NCBI GenBank assembly: GCA_949130485.1
Contig: OX422197.1
Span: 6,986,991-7,050,990 of the forward strand
Direction: 5' to 3'
Source of the DNA: Agelas oroides
Taxonomy: Eukaryota; Porifera; Demospongiae; Agelasida; Agelasidae
Length of the DNA: 64,000 nt
In this document: piece after piece, positions 24,181 through 38,771 of the stretch
Layout of the letters: each line of letters opens with the position of its first letter
How positions within the stretch are numbered: position 1 is the first letter of the stretch
Notes under the pieces: model-generated
What the model was told of the DNA's origin: nothing
What the model saw: only the letters and a program-made list of their open reading frames with translations
Databases searched by the model: none
Position numbers and translations under genes: made by a program

Positions 24181-27100
24181 TACGGCACTATACGGCGATA
24201 CAGGGAAAGGAGAAATTGGCCGGCCTGTACAGCTTTGTGCGCCTTTTGCCCCGAGAAAGGGTTTCCATTTTTAAACTCTTCATGCCCTTAGCTTCTTGAT
24301 AATATGCACCTTGCATTAGTGCAACCTTTGTACCGAGCTAGGATTAGTCGCGAATGCACGCGAATTTCCATTGACGGCACTATACTGCGATGCAGGGAAA
24401 GGAGATATTTGCCGGCCTATACAGCTTTTTGAGCCTTTGCCCCGACAAATGGTTTGTATTTTTAAACTCTTCATGCCCATAGCTTCTTGATAATATGCAC
24501 TTTGCATTAGTGCAACCTTTGTACCGAGCTAGGATTAGTCGCGAATGCACGCGAATTTCCATTGACGGCAATATACTGCGATGCAGTGAAAGGAGATATT
24601 TCCCGGCCTGTACAGCTTTGTGCACCTTTTGCACCGAGAAATGGTTTGTATTTTTAAACTCTTCATGCCCATAGCTTCTTGTAAGTATGCACCTTGCATT
24701 AGTGCAACCTTTGTACCGAGCTAGGATTAGTCGCGAATGCACGCGAATTTCCATTGACGGCAATATACTGCGATGCAGTGAAAGGAGATATTTCCCGGCC
24801 TGTACAGCTTTGTGCACCTTTTGCACCGAGAAATGGTTTGTATTTTTAAACTCTTCATGCCCATAGCTTCTTGTAAGTATGCACCTTGCATTAGTGCAAC
24901 CTTTGTACCGAGCTAGGATTAGTCGCGAATGCACGCGAATTTCCATTGACGGCACTATACGGCGATACAGGGAAAGGAGATATTGGCCGGCCTGTACAGC
25001 TTTGTGCGCCTTTAGCACCGAAAAAGGGTTTAGATTTTTAAACTCTTCATGTCCTCAGCTTCTTGATAATATGCATCTTGCATTAGTGCAACCTTTGTAC
25101 CGAGCTAGGATTAGTCGCGAATGCACGCGAATTTCCATTGACGGCACTATACGGCGATACATGGAAAGGAGAAATTGGCCGGCCTGTACAGCTTTGTGCG
25201 CCTTTTGCCCCGAGAAAGGGTTTCCATTTTTAAACTCTTCATGCCCATAGCTTCTTGATAATATGCACTTTGCATTAGTGCAACCTTTGTACCGAGCTAG
25301 GATTAGTCGCGAATGGACGCGAATTTCTATTGATGGCACTATACTGCGATGCAGGGAAAGGAGATATTTGCCGGCCTTACAGCTTTGTGCGCCTTTTGAC
25401 CCGACAAATGGTTTGTATTTTTAAACTCTTCATGCCCATAGCTTCTTGATAATATGCACTTTGGATTAGTGGAACCTCTGTATCGAGTTGGGATTAGTCG
25501 CGAATGCACGCGAATTTCCATTGACGGCACTATACTGCGATGCACGGAAAGGAGATATTTGCCCGCCTGTACAGCTTTGTGCACCTTTTGCACAGAGAAA
25601 TAGATTTATTTTTAAACTCTTCATGCCCATAGGTTCTTGATAATATACACCTTGCTTTAGTGCATCCTTTGTACCGAGCTAGGATTATTCGCGAATGTAC
25701 GCGACTTTCCATTGACGGCACTATACTGCGATGCAGGGAACGGAGATATTGGACGGTCTGTACAGCTTTGTGCGCCTTTTGCACCGAGAAAGGGTTTGCA
25801 TTTTTAAACTCTTCTTGCCCAAAGCTTCTTGATACTATGTACCTTGCATTAGTGCAACCTTTGTACCGAGCTAGGATTAGTCCCGAATGCACGCGAATTT
25901 CAATTGACGGCACTATACTGCGATGCAGGGAAAGGAGATATTGGCCGGCCAGTACAGCTTTGTGCGCCATTTGCACCGAGAAATGGTTTGTATTTTTAAA
26001 CTCTTCATGCCCATAGCTTCTTGATAATATGCACCTTGCATTAGTGAAACCTTTGTACCGAGCTAGGATTAGTCGCGAATGCACGCGAATTTCCATTCAC
26101 GGCACTATACTGCGATGCAAGGAACGGAGATATTGGACGGTCTGTACAGCTTTTTGCGCCTTTTGCACCGAGAAAGGGTTTGCATTTGTAAACTATTCTT
26201 GCCCATAGCTTCTTGATACTATGTACCTTGCATTAGTGCAACCTTTGTACCGAGAAAGGATTAGTCGCGAATGTACGCGAATTTCCATTGACGGCACAAA
26301 ACTTCGATGCAGGGAACGGAGATATTGGCCTGCCTGTACAGCTTTGTGCGCCTTTTACACCGAGAAATAGTTTGTATTTTTAAACTCTTCATGCCCATAA
26401 ATTCTTGATAAAATGCACATTGCATTAGTGCAACTTTTGTACCGAGCTAGGATTAGTTTTGAATGCACGCGAATTTCCATTGACGGCTCTATACTGCGAT
26501 GCAGGGAAAGGAGATATTGGCTGGCCAGTACAGCTTTGTGCGCCTTTTGCACCGAGAAATGGTTTGTATTTTTAAACTCTTCATGCCCATAGCTTCTTGA
26601 TAAAATGCACCTTGCATTAGTGCAACCTTTGTACCGAGCTAGGATTAGTCGCGAATGCACACGAATTTCCATTGACGGCTCTATACTGCGATGCAGGTAA
26701 AGGAGATATTGGACTGTCTGTACAGCTTTCTGCGCCTTTTGCACCGAGAAAGAGTTTTCATTTTTAAACTCTTCTTGCCCAAAGCTTGTTGATAATATGT
26801 ACCTTGCCTTAGTGCAACCTTTGTACCGAGCTAGGATTAGTCGCGATTGCACGCGAATTTCCTTTGACAGCACTATACTGCGATGAAGGGAACGGAGATA
26901 TTGGACGGTCTGTACAGCTTTGTGCGCCTTTTGCACCGAGAAAGGGTTTGTATTTCTAATCTCTTCATGCCAATAACTTCTTGATAATATGCACTTTGCA
27001 TTTGTGCAACCTCTGTACCGAGCTAGGATTAGTCGCGAATGTACGCGAATTTCCATTCACGGCACTTTACTGCGATGCAGGGAACGGTGATATTGGCCGG

Positions 27101-28975
27101 CCAGTAAAGCTTTGATCGCCTTTTGCACAGAGAAATGACTTGTATTTTAAAACTCTTCATTCCCATAGCTTCTTGATAATATGCACTTTGCATTAGTGCA
27201 ACCTCTGTACCGAGCTAGGATCAGTCGCGAATGTACGCGAATTTCCATTCACGGCACTTTACTGCGATGCAGGGAACGGTGATATTGGCCGGCCAGTAAA
27301 GCTTTGATCGCCTTTTGCACAGAGAAATGACTTGTATTTTTAAACTCTTCATTCCCATAGATTCTTGATAATATGCACTTTGCATTAGTGCAACCTCTGT
27401 ACCGAGCTAGGATTAGTTGCGAATGCACGCGAAATTCCATTGACGGCTCTATACTGCGATTCAGGGAAAGGAGATATTGGCTGGCCAGTACAGCTTTGTG
27501 CGCCTTTTGCACCGAGAAATGGTTTGTATTTTTAAACTCTTCATGCCCATAGCTTCTTGATAATATGCACTTTGCATTCGTGCAGCCTTTGTACCGAGCT
27601 AGGATTAGTCGCGAATGCACGCGAATTGCCATTGACGGCACAATACTGCGATGGAGGGAAAGGAGATATTGGCCGGCCAGTACAGCTTTGTGCGCCTTTT
27701 GCACCGAGAAATGGTATGTATTTTTAAACTCTTCATGCACATAGCTTCTTGATAATATGCACTTTTCATTAGTGCAACCTTTGTACCGAGCTAGGATTAG
27801 TCTCGAATGCACGCGAATTTCCATTGACGGCACTATACTGCGATGCAGGGAAAGGAGATATTTGCCGGCCTGTACAGCTTTGTGCGACTTTTGCACCGTG
27901 AAATGGTTTGTATTTTTAAATACTTCATGCCCATAGCTTCTTGATTATATGCACTTTGCATTAGTGCAACCTCTTTACCGAGCTAGGATTAGTCGCGAAT
28001 GCACGCGAATTTCCATTGACGGCACTATACTGCGATGCAGTGAACGGAGATGTTGGCCGGCCATTACAGCTTTGTGCGCCTTTTGCACCGAGAACTGGTT
28101 TGTATTTTTAAACTCTTCATGCCCATAGCTTCTTGATAATATGCACTTTGCATTAGTGCAACCTTTGTACCGAGCTAGGATTAGTCGCGAATGCACGCGA
28201 ATTACCATTGACGGCACTATACTGCTATGCAATGAACGGAGATATTGGCCGGCAAGTACAGCTTTGTGCGCCTTTTGCACCGAGAAATGGTTTGCATTTT
28301 TAAACTCTTCATGCACATAGATTCTTGATAATATGCACTTTGCATTAGTGCAACCTTTGTACCGAGGTAGGATTAGTCGCGAATGCACGCGAATTTCCAT
28401 TGACGGCACTATACTGCGATGCAGGGAAAGGAGATATTTGCCGGCCAGTTCAGCTTAGTGCGCCTTTAGCACCGAGAAATGGTTTGTATTTTTAAACTCT
28501 TCATGCCCATAGCTTCTTGATAATATGCACCTTGCATTAGTGCAACCTTTGTACCGAGCTAGGATTAGTCGCGAATGCACGCGAATTTCCATTGACGGCA
28601 CTATACTGCGATGCAGGGAACGGAGATATTGGCCGGTCTGTACAGCTTTGTGCGCCTTTTGCACCGAGAAAGGGTTGGTTTTTTAAACTCTTCATGCCCA
28701 TAGCTTCTTGATAATATGCACTTTGCATTAGTGCAACCTCTGTACCGAGCTAGGATTAGTCGCGAATGCACGCGAATTTCCATTGACGGAACTATACTGC
28801 GATGCAGGGAACGGAGATATTGGACGGTCTGTACAGCTTTGTGCGCCTTTTGCACCGAGAAAGGGTTTGTATTTTTAAACTCTTCATGCCCATAGCTTCT
28901 TGATAATATGCACTTTGCATTAGTGCAACCTCTGTACCGAGCTGGGATTAGTCGCGAATATAAGCGAATTTCCAT
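24181..28975 (-). repeat. Mixed satellite zone with single-unit duplications
   Basis: Units here mix types found on both sides and show no long higher-order period. Two adjacent-unit duplications are clear. GGCAATATACTGCGATGCAG with TTTCCCGGCC and a CTTGTAAGTATGC variant occurs at 24567 and 24759. GGGAACGGTGATATTGG with AGCTTTGATCGCC occurs about 27080 and 27272. Both pairs are exactly 192 bp apart, the smallest amplification step visible in the window. Confidence 0.75.
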
Positions 28976-31900
28976 TCACGACACTTTACTGCGATGCAGG
29001 GAACGGAGATATTGGCCGGCCAGTAAAGCTTTGAGCGCCTTTTGCACTGAGAAATGATTTGCATTATTAAACTCTTCATGCCCATAGATTCTTGATAATA
29101 TGTACTTTGCATCAATGCAACCTTTGTACCGAGCTAGGATTAGTCGCGAATGCACACGAATTTCCTTTGACGACACTATACTGCGATGCAGGGAAAGGAG
29201 ATATTTGCAGGCCTGTACAGCTTTGTGCGCCTTTTGCACCGAGAAATGGCTTGTATTTTTAAACTCTTCATGCCCATAGGTTCTTGATAATATGCACTTT
29301 GCTTTAGTGCAACCTTTGTACTGAGCTAGGATTAGTCGCGAATGCACGCGAATTTCCATTGACGGCACTATAGTGCGATGCAGGGAAAGGAGATATTTGC
29401 AGGCCTGTACAGCTTTGTGCGCCTTTTGCACCGAGAAATGGTTTGTGTTTATAAACTCTTCATGCCCATAGCTTCTTGTAAATATGCACCTTGCAATTTT
29501 GCAACCTTTGTACCGAGCTTGGATTAGTCGCGAATGCACACGAATTTCCTTTGACAGCACTATACTGCTATGCAGGGAACGGAGATGTTGGACTGTCTGT
29601 ACAGCTTTCTGCGCCTTTTGCACCGAGAAAGGGTTTGCATTTTTAAACTCTTCTTGCCCATAGCTTCTTGATACTATGTAGCTTGCATTAGTGCAACCTT
29701 TGTACCGAGCTAGGATTAGTCGCGAATGCACGCGAATTTCCATTTACGGCACTATACTGCGATGCAAGGAACGGAGATATTGGCCGGCCAGTACAGCTTT
29801 GTGCGCCTTTTGCACGGAGAAATGGTATGTATTTTTAAACTCTTCATGCCCATAGCTTCTTAATAATATACACATTGCATTAGTGCAACCTTTGTACCGA
29901 GCTAGGATTAGTCGCGAATGTACGCGAATTTCAATTGACGGCACTATACTGCGATGCAGGGAACGGAGATATTGGCCGGCCAGTACAGCTTTGTGCGCCT
30001 TTTGCACCGAGAAATGGTTTGTATTTTTAATCTCCTCATGCCCACAGCTTCTTGATAATATGCACCTTGCATTAGTGCAACCTTTGTACAGAGCTAGGAT
30101 TAGTCGCGAATGCACGCGAATTTCCATTGACGGCACTATACTGCGATGCAAGGAACGGAGATATTTTACGGTCTGTACAGCTTTGTGCGCCTTTTGCACC
30201 GAGAAAGGGTTTGTATTTTTAAACTCTTCATGCCCATAGCTTCTTGATAATATGCACTTTGCATTAGTGCAATCTCTGTACCGAGCTGGGATTAGTCGCG
30301 AAAGTAAGCGAATTTCCATTCACGGCACTTTACTGCGATGCAGGGAACGGAGATATTGGCCAGCCAGTAAAGCTTTGAGCGCCTTTTGCACACAGAAATG
30401 ATTTGTATTATTAAACTCTTCATGCCCATAGATTCTTGATAATATGTACTTTGCATTAATCCAACCTTTGTACCGAGCTAGGATTAGTCGCGAATGCACG
30501 CGAATTTCCTTTGACGACACTATACTTCGATGCAGGGAAAGGAGATATTTGCAGGCCTGTACAGCTTTGGGCGCCTTTTGCACAGAGAAATAGTTTTATT
30601 TTTAAACTCTTCATGCCCATAGGTTCTTGATAATATGCACCTTGCATTAGTGCAACCTTTGTACCGAGCTAGGATTAGTTGCGAATGCACGCGAATTTAC
30701 ATTGACGGCACTATACTGCGATGCAGGGAACGGAGATATTGGACGGTCTGTACAGATTGGTGCGCCTTTTGCACCGAGAAAGGGTTTGCATTTTTAAACT
30801 CTTCTTCCCCATAGCTTCTTGATACTATGTACCTTGCATTAGTGCAACCTTTGTACCGAGCTAGGATTAGACGCGAATGCACAAGAATTTCCATTGACGG
30901 CTCAAAACTGCGATGCAGTGAACGGAGATATTGGCCGGCCAGTACAGCTTTGTGCGCCTTTTGCACCGAGAAATGGTTTGTATTTATAAACTCTTCATGC
31001 CCATAGCTTCTTGATAATATACACCTTGCATTAGTGCAACCTTTCTACCGAGCAAGGATTAGTCGCGAATGCACGCGAATTTCCATTGACGGCACTATAC
31101 TGCGATGCAGGGAAAGGAGATATTCGCCGAACAGTACAGCTTTGTGCGCCTTTTTTGCACCGAGAAATGGTTTGTATTTTTAAACTCTTCTTGCCCATAC
31201 CTTCTTGATAATATGCACTTTGCATTAGTGCAACCTTTGTACCGAGGTAGGATTAGTCGCGATTGCACGCGAATTTCCATTGACGGCACTATACTGCGAT
31301 GCAGGGAAAGGAGATATTTGCCGGCATGTACAGCTTTGTGCGACTTTTGCACCGAGAAATGGTTTGTATTTCTAAACTCTTCATGCCCATAGATTCTTGA
31401 TAATATGCACATTGCAGTAGTGCAACCTTTGCACCGAGCTAGGATTAGTCGCGAATGCACGCGAATCTCCATTGACGCCACTATACTACGATGCAGGGAA
31501 CGGAGATATTGGCCGGCCAGTACAGCTTTGTGCGCCTTTTGCATCGAGAAATGATTTTTGTATTTTTAAACTCTTCTTGCCCATAGCTTCTTGATAATAT
31601 GCACTTTGCATTAGTGCAACCTTTGTACCGAGCTAGGATTAGTCGCGAATGCACGCGAATCTCCATTGACGCCACTATACTACGATGCAGGGAACGGAGA
31701 TATTGGCCGGCCTGTACAGCTTTGTGCGCCTTTTGCACCGAGAAAGGGTTTGCATTTTTAAACTCTTCTTCCCCATAGCTTCTTGATAATATGCACCTTG
31801 CATTAGTGCAACCTTTGTACCGAGCTAGGATTAGTCGCGAATGCTCGCGAGTTTCCATTGACGGCACTATACTGCGATGCAGGGAACGGAGATATTGGAC

Positions 31901-34353
31901 GGTCTGTACAGCTTTGTGCGCCTTTTGCACCGAGAAATGGTTTGTATTTTTAAACTCTCCATGCCCATAGCTTCTTGATAATATGCACCTTGCATTAGTG
32001 AAACCTTTGTACCGAGCTAGGATTAGTCGCGAATGCACGCGAATTTTCATTGACGGCACTATACTGCGATGCAGGGAACGGAGATATTGGACGGTCTGTA
32101 CAGCTTTGAGCGCCTTTTGCACACAGAAATGATTTGTATTATTAAACTCTTCATTCCCATAGATTCTTGATAATATGTACTTTGCATTAATGCAACCTTT
32201 GTACCGAGCTAGGATTAGTCGCGAATGCACGCGAATTTCCTTTGACGACACTATACTGCGATGCAGGGAAAGGAGATATTTTACGGTCTGTACAGCTTTG
32301 TGCGCCTTTTGCACCGAGAAAGGGTTTGCATTTTTAAACTCTTCTTGCCCATAGCTTCTTGATGCTATGTACCTTGCATTAGTGTAACCTTTGTACCGAG
32401 CTAGGATTAGTCGCGAATGTACGCGAATTTCCATTGACGGAACTAAACTGCGATGCAGGGAACGGAGATATTGGCCGACCAGTACAGCTTTTTGCGCCTT
32501 TTGCACCGAGAAATGGTTTGTATTTTTAAACTCTTCATGCCCATAGCTTCTTGATAATATGCACCTTGCATTAGTGCAACCTTTGTACCGAGCAAGGATT
32601 AGTCGCGAATGTACGCGAATTTCCATTCACGTCACTATACTGCGAAGCAGGGACCGGAGATATTGGCCGGCCAGTACAGCTTTGTGCGCCTTTTGCACCG
32701 ATAAATGGTTTGTATTTTAAAACTCTTCAAGCCCATAGCTTCTTGATAATATGCACCTTGCATTTGTGCAACCTTTGTACAGAGCTAGGATTAGTCGCGA
32801 ATGCACGCGAATTTCCATTGACGGCACTATACTGCGATGCAGGGAACGGAGATATTGGACGGTCTGTACAGCTTTGTGCGCCTTTTGCACCGAGAAAGGG
32901 TTTGTATTTTTAAACTCTTCATGCCCATAGCTTCTTGATAATATGCACTTTGCATTAGTGCAACCTCTGTACCGAGCTAGGATTAGTCGCAAATGTAAGC
33001 GAATTTCCATTCACGGCACTTTACTGCGATGCAGGGAACGGAGATATTGGCCGGCCAGTAAAGCTTTGAGCGCCTTTTGCACACAGAAATGATTTGTATT
33101 ATTAAACTCTTCATGCCCATAGATTCTTGATAATATGTACTTTGCATTAATGCAACCTTTGTACCGAGCTAGGATTAGTCGCGAATGCACGCGAGTTTCC
33201 TTTGACGACACTATACTGCGATGCAGGGAACGGAGATATTGGACGGTCTGTACAGCTTTGTGCGCCTTTTGCACCGAGAAAGGGTTTGTATTTTTAAACT
33301 CTTCATGCCCATAGCTTCTTGATAATATGCACTTTGCATTAGTGCAACCTCTGAACCGAGCTAGGATTAGTCGCAAATGTAAGCGAATTTCCATTCACGG
33401 CACTATACTGCGATGCAGGGAACGGAGATATTGGCCGGCCAGTAAAGCTTTGAGCGCCTTTTGCACACAGAAATGATTTGTATTATTAAACTCTTCATGC
33501 CCATAGATTCTTGATAATATGTACTTTGCATTAATGCAACCTTTGTACCGAGCTAGGATTAGTCGCGAATGCACGCGAATTTCCTTTGACGACACTATAC
33601 TGCGATGCAGGGAAAGGAGATATTTGCAGGCCTGTACAGCTTTGTGCGCCTTTTGCACAGAGAAATAGTTTTATTTTTAAACTCTTCATGCCCATAGGTT
33701 CTTGATAATATGCACCTTGCATTAGTGCAACCTTTGTACCGAGCTAGGATTAGTCGCGAATGCACACGAATTTCCATTGACGGCACTATACTGCGATGCA
33801 GGGAACGAAGATATTGGACGGTCTGTACAGATTGGTGCGCCTTTTGCACCGAGAAATGGTTTGCATTTTTAAACTCTTCTTGCCCATAGCTTCTTGATAC
33901 TATGTACCTTGCATTAGTGCAACCTTTGTACCGAGCTAGGATTAGACGCGAATGCACAAGAATTTCCATTGACGGCACAAAACTGCGATGCAGGGAACGG
34001 AGATATTGGCCGGCCAGTACAGCTTTGTGCGCCTTTTGCACCGAGAAATGGTTTGTATTTTTAAACTCTTCATGCCCATAGCTTCTTGATAATATGCACC
34101 TTGCATTTGTGCAACCTTTGTACCGAGCTAGGATTAGTCGCGAATGCACGCGAATTTCCATTGACGGCACTATACTGCGATGCAGGGAACGGAGATATTG
34201 GACGGTCTGTACAGCTTTGTGCGCCTTTTGCACCGAGAAAGGGTTTGTATTTTTAAACTCTTCATGCCCATAGCTTCTTGATAATATGCACTTTGCATTA
34301 GTGCAACCTCTGTACCGAGCTAGGATTAGTCGCAAATGTAAGCGAATTTCCAT
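28976..34353 (-). repeat. Large higher-order repeat, copy 1 (5378 bp, 28 units)
   Basis: First of three collinear large blocks; the others begin at 34354 and 38772. Diagnostic variants in shared order are TTGCATCAATGCAACC, CTTTGCTTTAGTGC with GTACTGAGC, GTTTGTGTTTATAAAC, CTTGTAAATATGC with TTGCAATTTTGCAACC, TACTATGTAGC, TTCTTAATAATATACAC and a unit with two extra T (GCCTTTTTTGCACC near 31151). The two extra bases explain why the block is 28 units plus 2 bp. It is the longest copy and includes extra units at 32630-33590 that copy 2 lacks. Confidence 0.88.
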
Positions 34354-37300
34354 TCACGGCACTTTACTGCGATGCAGGAAACGGAGATATTGGCCAGCCA
34401 GTAAAGCTTTGAGCGCCTTTTGCACACAGAAATGATTTGTATTATTAAACTCTTCATGCCCATAGATTCTTGATAATATGTACTTTGCATCAATGCAACC
34501 TTTGTACCGAGCTAGGATTAGTCGCGAATGCACACGAATTTCCTTTGACGACACTATACTGCGATGCAGGGAAAGGAGATATTTGCAGGCCGGTACAGCT
34601 TTGTGCGCCTTTTGCACCGAGAAATGGCTTGTATTTTTAAACTCTTCATGCCCATAGGTTCTTGATAATATGCACTTTGCTTTAGTGCAACCTTTGTACT
34701 GAGCTAGGATTAGTCGCGAATGCACGCGAATTTCCATTGACGGCACTATAGTGCGATGCAGGGAAAGGAGATATTTGCAGGCCTGTACAGCTTTGTGCGC
34801 CTTTTGCACCGAGAAATGGTTTGTGTTTATAAACTCTTCATGCCCATAGCTTCTTGTAAATATGCACCTTGCAATTTTGCAACCTTTGTACCGAGCTTGG
34901 ATTAGTCGCGAATGCACACGAATTTCCTTTGACAGCACTATACTGCTATGCAGGGAACGGAGATGTTGGACTGTCTGTACAGCTTTCTGCGCCTTTTGCA
35001 CCGAGAAAGGGTTTGCATTTTTAAACTCTTCTTGCCCATAGCTTCTTGATACTATGTAGCTTGCATTAGTGCAACCTTTGTACCGAGCTAGGATTAGTCG
35101 CGAATGCACGCGAATTTCCATTTACGGCACTATACTGCGATGCAAGGAACGGAGATATTGGCCGGCCAGTACAGCTTTGTGCGCCTTTTGCACGGAGAAA
35201 TGGTATGTATTTTTAAACTCTTCATGCCCATAGCTTCTTAATAATATACACATTGCATTAGTGCAACCTTTGTACCGAGCTAGGATTAGTCGCGAATGTA
35301 CGCGAATTTCAATTGACGGCACTATACTGCGATGCAGGGAACGGAGATATTGGCCGGCCAGTACAGCTTTGTGCGCCTTTTGCACCGAGAAATGGTTTGT
35401 ATTTTTAATCTCCTCATGCCCACAGCTTCTTGATAATATGCACCTTGCATTAGTGCAACCTTTGTACAGAGCTAGGATTAGTCGCGAATGCACGCGAATT
35501 TCCATTGACGGCACTATACTGCGATGCAAGGAACGGAGATATTTTACGGTCTGTACAGCTTTGTGCGCCTTTTGCACCGAGAAAGGGTTTGTATTTTTAA
35601 ACTCTTCATGCCCATAGCTTCTTGATAATATGCACTTTGCATTAGTGCAATCTCTGTACCGAGCTGGGATTAGTCGCGAAAGTAAGCGAATTTCCATTCA
35701 CGGCACTTTACTGCGATGCAGGGAACGGAGATATTGGCCAGCCAGTAAAGCTTTGAGCGCCTTTTGCACACAGAAATGATTTGTATTATTAAACTCTTCA
35801 TGCCCATAGATTCTTGATAATATGTACTTTGCATTAATCCAACCTTTGTACCGAGCTAGGATTAGTCGCGAATGCACGCGAATTTCCTTTGACGACACTA
35901 TACTTCGATGCAGGGAAAGGAGATATTTGCAGGCCTGTACAGCTTTGGGCGCCTTTTGCACAGAGAAATAGTTTTATTTTTAAACTCTTCATGCCCATAG
36001 GTTCTTGATAATATGCACCTTGCATTAGTGCAACCTTTGTACCGAGCTAGGATTAGTTGCGAATGCACGCGAATTTACATTGACGGCACTATACTGCGAT
36101 GCAGGGAACGGAGATATTGGACGGTCTGTACAGATTGGTGCGCCTTTTGCACCGAGAAAGGGTTTGCATTTTTAAACTCTTCTTCCCCATAGCTTCTTGA
36201 TACTATGTACCTTGCATTAGTGCAACCTTTGTACCGAGCTAGGATTAGACGCGAATGCACAAGAATTTCCATTGACGGCTCAAAACTGCGATGCAGTGAA
36301 CGGAGATATTGGCCGGCCAGTACAGCTTTGTGCGCCTTTTGCACCGAGAAATGGTTTGTATTTATAAACTCTTCATGCCCATAGCTTCTTGATAATATAC
36401 ACCTTGCATTAGTGCAACCTTTCTACCGAGCAAGGATTAGTCGCGAATGCACGCGAATTTCCATTGACGGCACTATACTGCGATGCAGGGAAAGGAGATA
36501 TTCGCCGAACAGTACAGCTTTGTGCGCCTTTTTTGCACCGAGAAATGGTTTGTATTTTTAAACTCTTCTTGCCCATACCTTCTTGATAATATGCACTTTG
36601 CATTAGTGCAACCTTTGTACCGAGGTAGGATTAGTCGCGAATGCACGCGAATCTCCATTGACGCCACTATACTACGATGCAGGGAACGGAGATATTGGCC
36701 GGCCAGTACAGCTTTGTGCGCCTTTTGCATCGAGAAATGGTTTTTGTATTTTTAAACTCTTCTTGCCCATAGCTTCTTGATAATATGCACTTTGCATTAG
36801 TGCAACCTTTGTACCGAGCTAGGATTAGTCGCGAATGCACGCGAATCTCCATTGACGCCACTATACTACGATGCAGGGAACGGAGATATTGGCCGGCCTG
36901 TACAGCTTTGTGCGCCTTTTGCACCGAGAAAGGGTTTGCATTTTTAAACTCTTCTTCCCCATAGCTTCTTGATAATATGCACCTTGCATTAGTGCAACCT
37001 TTGTACCGAGCTAGGATTAGTCGCGAATGCTCGCGAGTTTCCATTGACGGCACTATACTGCGATGCAGGGAACGGAGATATTGGACGGTCTGTACAGCTT
37101 TGTGCGCCTTTTGCACCGAGAAATGGTTTGTATTTTTAAACTCTCCATGCCCATAGCTTCTTGATAATATGCACCTTGCATTAGTGAAACCTTTGTACCG
37201 AGCTAGGATTAGTCGCGAATGCACGCGAATTTTCATTGACGGCACTATACTGCGATGCAGGGAACGGAGATATTGGACGGTCTGTACAGCTTTGAGCGCC

Positions 37301-38771
37301 TTTTGCACACAAAAATGATTTGTATTATTAAACTCTTCATTCCCATAGATTCTTGATAATATGTACTTTGCATTAATGCAACCTTTGTACCGAGCTAGGA
37401 TTAGTCGCGAATGCACGCGAATTTCCTTTGACGACACTATACTGCGATGCAGGGAAAGGAGATATTGGACGGTCTGTACAGCTTTGTGCGCCTTTTGCAC
37501 CGAGAAAGGGTTTGCATTTTTAAACTCTTCTTGCCCATAGCTTCTTGATGCTATGTACCTTGCATTAGTGTAACCTTTGTACCGAGCTAGGATTAGTCAC
37601 GAATGTACGCGAATTTCCATTGACGGAACTAAACTGCGATGCAGGGAACGGAGATATTGGCCGACCAGTACAGCTTTTTGCGCCTTTTCCACCGAGAAAT
37701 GGTTTGTATTTTTAAACTCTTCATGCCCATAGCTTCTTGATAATATGCACCTTGCATTAGTGCAACCTTTGTACCGAGCAAGGATTAGTCGCGAATGTAC
37801 GCGAATTTCCATTCACGTCACTATACTGCGAAGCAGGGACCGGAGATATTGGCCGGCCAGTACAGCTTTGTGCGCCTTTTGCACACAGAAATGATTTGTA
37901 TTATTAAACTCTTCATGCCCATAGATTCTTGATAATATGTACTTTGCATTAATGCAACCTTTGTACCGAGCTAGGATTAGTCGCGAATGCACAAGAATTT
38001 CCATTGACGGCACAAAACTGCGATGCAGGGAACGGAGATATTGGACGGTCTGTACAGCTTTGTGCGCCTTTTGCACCGAGAAAGGGTTTGTATTTTTAAA
38101 CTCTTCATGCCCATAGCTTCTTGATAATATGCACTTTGCATTAGTGCAACCTCTGTACCGAGCTAGGATTAGTCGCAAATGTAAGCGAATTTCCATTCAC
38201 GGCACTTTACTGCGATGCAGGGAACGGAGATATTGGCCGGCCAGTAAAGCTTTGAGCGCCTTTTGCACACAGAAATGATTTGTATTATTAAACTCTTCAT
38301 GCCCATAGATTCTTGATAATATGTACTTTGCATTAATGCAACCTTTGTACCGAGCTAGGATTAGTCGCGAATGCACGCGAGTTTCCTTTGACGACACTAT
38401 ACTGCGATGCAGGGAAAGGAGATATTTGCAGGCCTGTACAGCTTTGTGCGCCTTTTGCACAGAGAAATAGTTTTATTTTTAAACTCTTCATGCCCATAGG
38501 TTCTTGATAATATGCACCTTGCATTAGTGCAACCTTTGTACCGAGCTAGGATTAGTCGCGAATGCACGCGAATTTCCTTTGACGACACTATACTGCGATG
38601 CAGGGAACGGAGATATTGGACGGTCTGTACAGCTTTGTGCGCCTTTTGCACCGAGAAAGGGTTTGTATTTTTAAACTCTTCATGCCCATAGCTTCTTGAT
38701 AATATGCACTTTGCATTAGTGCAACCTCTGAACCGAGCTAGGATTAGTCGCAAATGTAAGCGAATTTCCAT
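34354..38771 (-). repeat. Large higher-order repeat, copy 2 (4418 bp, 23 units)
   Basis: Collinear with copy 1 at a 5378-bp offset for its first 2.2 kb, with very few differences. It lacks one unit present in copies 1 and 3 (compare 31240-31440 with 36600-36650), where the array jumps directly to the GAATCTCCATTGACGCCAC unit. Its final third is rearranged relative to copy 1, with recombinant units around 37860-38600. The unit with extra T is at about 36531. Confidence 0.88.
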